Assembly (NCBI RefSeq): GCF_000177195.2
Contig: NC_015953.1
Location: 1,612,001-1,676,000 of the forward strand
DNA from: Streptomyces sp. SirexAA-E
Lineage (GTDB): Bacteria > Actinomycetota > Actinomycetes > Streptomycetales > Streptomycetaceae
Length of the DNA stretch: 64,000 nt
Direction: 5' to 3'
Each line of letters opens with the position of its first letter. Within the stretch, counting starts at the first letter, position 1. The translations under genes were made by a program, and so were the position numbers. The notes beneath the pieces are model-generated. The model worked only from the letters and a program-made list of their open reading frames with translations, was not told the origin of the DNA and made no database searches. This document shows positions 63,085 through 64,000 of this stretch, piece after piece.

Positions 63085-63640
63085 GTGCCCGGACGACACC
63101 TCTCCGCACCCGCACGCCGCACGGTCGTCGCGGCAGCCACCGCCACGGCGGTCGCCGCCCCCGTGCTCGCCGCCGCCACCAGCACCCGGCCGACGGCGGC
63201 CCGGCCTTCCTGCACGGGGTAGCCTCCGGCGGTCTGCAGGCGGGACCGGCAGGTTCGGACGCCACCTGGAAGCTGGTCGGGACCTCCGTGATGATCTCGC
63301 CGGTTCGTCTTCGGAGCGCTCCGGCCCATCGGCTGGGACCGCCGGCCGGACTGCTGGGGCTGCCGTCTTCCGACAACCTGGACGACATCGTGCGGGTCGC
63401 CCCGCAGACGGTCCCGGTGGTCGAGGCCGCCGCGGTCGAGGCGGCGAACCGGCACGTGCAGTGGGTCGGCCTGGACTCGCACGGCTACGGCCTCCTCGAC
63501 GTCACCGCCGAACGCTCGCGGTCGGCCTTCCACGTGGTCTGCGACGGGACCCGCAAGGACGCGGCCTCGGCCTGGTCCGCTCGTACCGCACGCGCAGCGG
63601 CACCCAGAAGGTCGAGCGGGTCGACGTCCCGGTGCGCTGA
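63085..63640 (+). pseudogene. Decayed alkaline phosphatase D (PhoD) remnant
   Basis: GTG at 63085 opens a Tat-type signal (RRTVVAAATATAVAAP) that stops at TAG 63220-63222. In another frame PAFLHGVASG continues the typical PhoD N-terminus, then TWKLVGTSVMISPV (core), and HVQWVGLDSHGYGLLDVTAERS followed, after another frame change, by RSYRTRSGTQKVER, the PhoD C-terminus. Most of the approximately 500-residue enzyme, including the metal-binding centre, is missing. Family members are Tat-exported Ca/Fe phosphodiesterases of phosphate scavenging. Deletions and at least two frameshifts mean no functional product is made. Confidence 0.75.
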
Positions 63641-63646
63641 CCGGTG

Positions 63647-63681
63647 GTACGGGGCCGCGCACCGGGTGCGCGGCCCCGTAC
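63647..63681. terminator. Bidirectional terminator between the phoD remnant and the hydrolase gene
   Basis: A perfect 16-bp stem (GTACGGGGCCGCGCAC and complement) with a 3-nt loop between convergent genes. Confidence 0.88.
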
Positions 63682-63686
63682 GCGCC

Positions 63687-64000
63687 TCAGAGCGTGGCCA
63701 GGAAACCGAGGGCGACCTTCCAGGTCAGGTCCGCGGCGGCCTTGTCGAAGTCCGGCAGGTCCGGGTCGGTGTACAGGTGCCCGGCCCCCGGGTAGCGGTA
63801 GACCTCCACGTCCGCGCCGGTCCGCTGCATCTGGAGGTACCAGCTGTTCAGCCAGTCCGGCGACTCGAAGGCGTCGGGGTCGGCGACGTGCAGCTGGACC
63901 GGCAGCTCGTCCACCGAGGCGTTCTCCGCGATGTCGGAGGTGCCGTGGAGCAGCAGCAGCCCGCGCGCCTTGGCGTCGCCGAGCGCCAGGGTCTGCGCCA
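63687..64000 (-). CDS. Dienelactone hydrolase family protein, C-terminal part (5' end outside the window)
   Basis: The frame is open to the right edge, giving about 104 C-terminal residues. They contain LLLLHGTSD, VQLHVADPDAFESPDWLNSWYLQMQRTGADVEVYRYPGAGHLYTDPDLPDFD, with the catalytic Asp region (ADPD) and His (GAGHLY) of dienelactone hydrolases; the nucleophile Cys lies outside the window. The family opens lactone rings of aromatic degradation intermediates, but many members have other substrates. Confidence 0.88.
   Translation of the reverse strand, partial: AQTLALGDAKARGLLLLHGTSDIAENASVDELPVQLHVADPDAFESPDWLNSWYLQMQRTGADVEVYRYPGAGHLYTDPDLPDFDKAAADLTWKVALGFLATL

Overview
The window is chromosomal DNA of a Streptomyces or very close relative. 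Evidence: GC content is very high with third-position GC close to saturation; start codons are often GTG or TTG; genes are commonly joined by ATGA/GTGA overlaps; trp and his genes are ordered as in Streptomyces; the his operon carries PriA (dual HisA/TrpF); and there is a close relative of Streptomyces griseus trypsin and of the S. exfoliatus-type lipase/cutinase. Most of the window looks like conserved core chromosome. I see no rRNA, tRNA, CRISPR array, insertion sequence or prophage.

Layout. 1-4918: the 3' end of a GH35 beta-galactosidase, a secreted trypsin, a zinc metalloprotease-like protein, an ankyrin-repeat protein and a questin-oxidase-like protein. 5047-7421: a DEAD-box RNA helicase downstream of a cold-shock protein gene whose promoter and leader hairpin can be read. 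7421-9074: a PPOX-fold flavin protein and a rhomboid protease with a zinc-binding N-terminus. 9221-15233: glutamate synthase (gltB, gltD) with a GlnR-like box upstream. 15613-16347: a VIT-type transporter. 16612-24563: a tightly coupled seven-gene operon of four ADP-ribosylglycohydrolase-like proteins, a ribokinase, a class III CoA-transferase and a CitE-like lyase. This is the least explained multi-gene unit in the window.

24637-33489 (minus strand): hisI, trpE, a Trp-associated membrane protein, an HGxxPAAW membrane protein, a DUF2752 protein, trpC, trpM, trpB, trpA, then a DsbA-like protein and lgt. 33574-40542: a mycothiol-S-transferase-fold protein, a PucR-type and a LAL-type LuxR regulator, an alpha/beta hydrolase and a secreted cutinase-like polyester hydrolase. 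40732-46446 (minus strand): hisD-hisC-hisB-(55-aa membrane protein)-hisH-priA-ridA-hisF, almost all with overlapping stop and start codons. 46607-56774: a beta-helix-like membrane protein, a helical-repeat protein, a TetR repressor divergent from a DUF1348 protein with two perfect operator palindromes, a Lon-substrate-binding-domain protein, a YbaK deacylase, a membrane protein, an ABC-2 exporter, a NYN-domain protein and a 57-aa basic protein. 56846-60385: dnaE. 60808-64000: a small secreted protein, a membrane protein and DsbA-like pair, a decayed phoD alkaline phosphatase remnant, and the 3' end of a dienelactone hydrolase.

How they work together. Trp and His synthesis are interlocked: hisI and trpE share a transcript, and PriA from the his operon probably supplies the phosphoribosylanthranilate isomerase step, because no trpF lies in the trp block. 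Strong GC-rich hairpins close most convergent gene pairs. Several monocistronic genes carry a -10-like hexamer 6-8 bp before the start codon and no Shine-Dalgarno sequence, which suggests leaderless transcripts.
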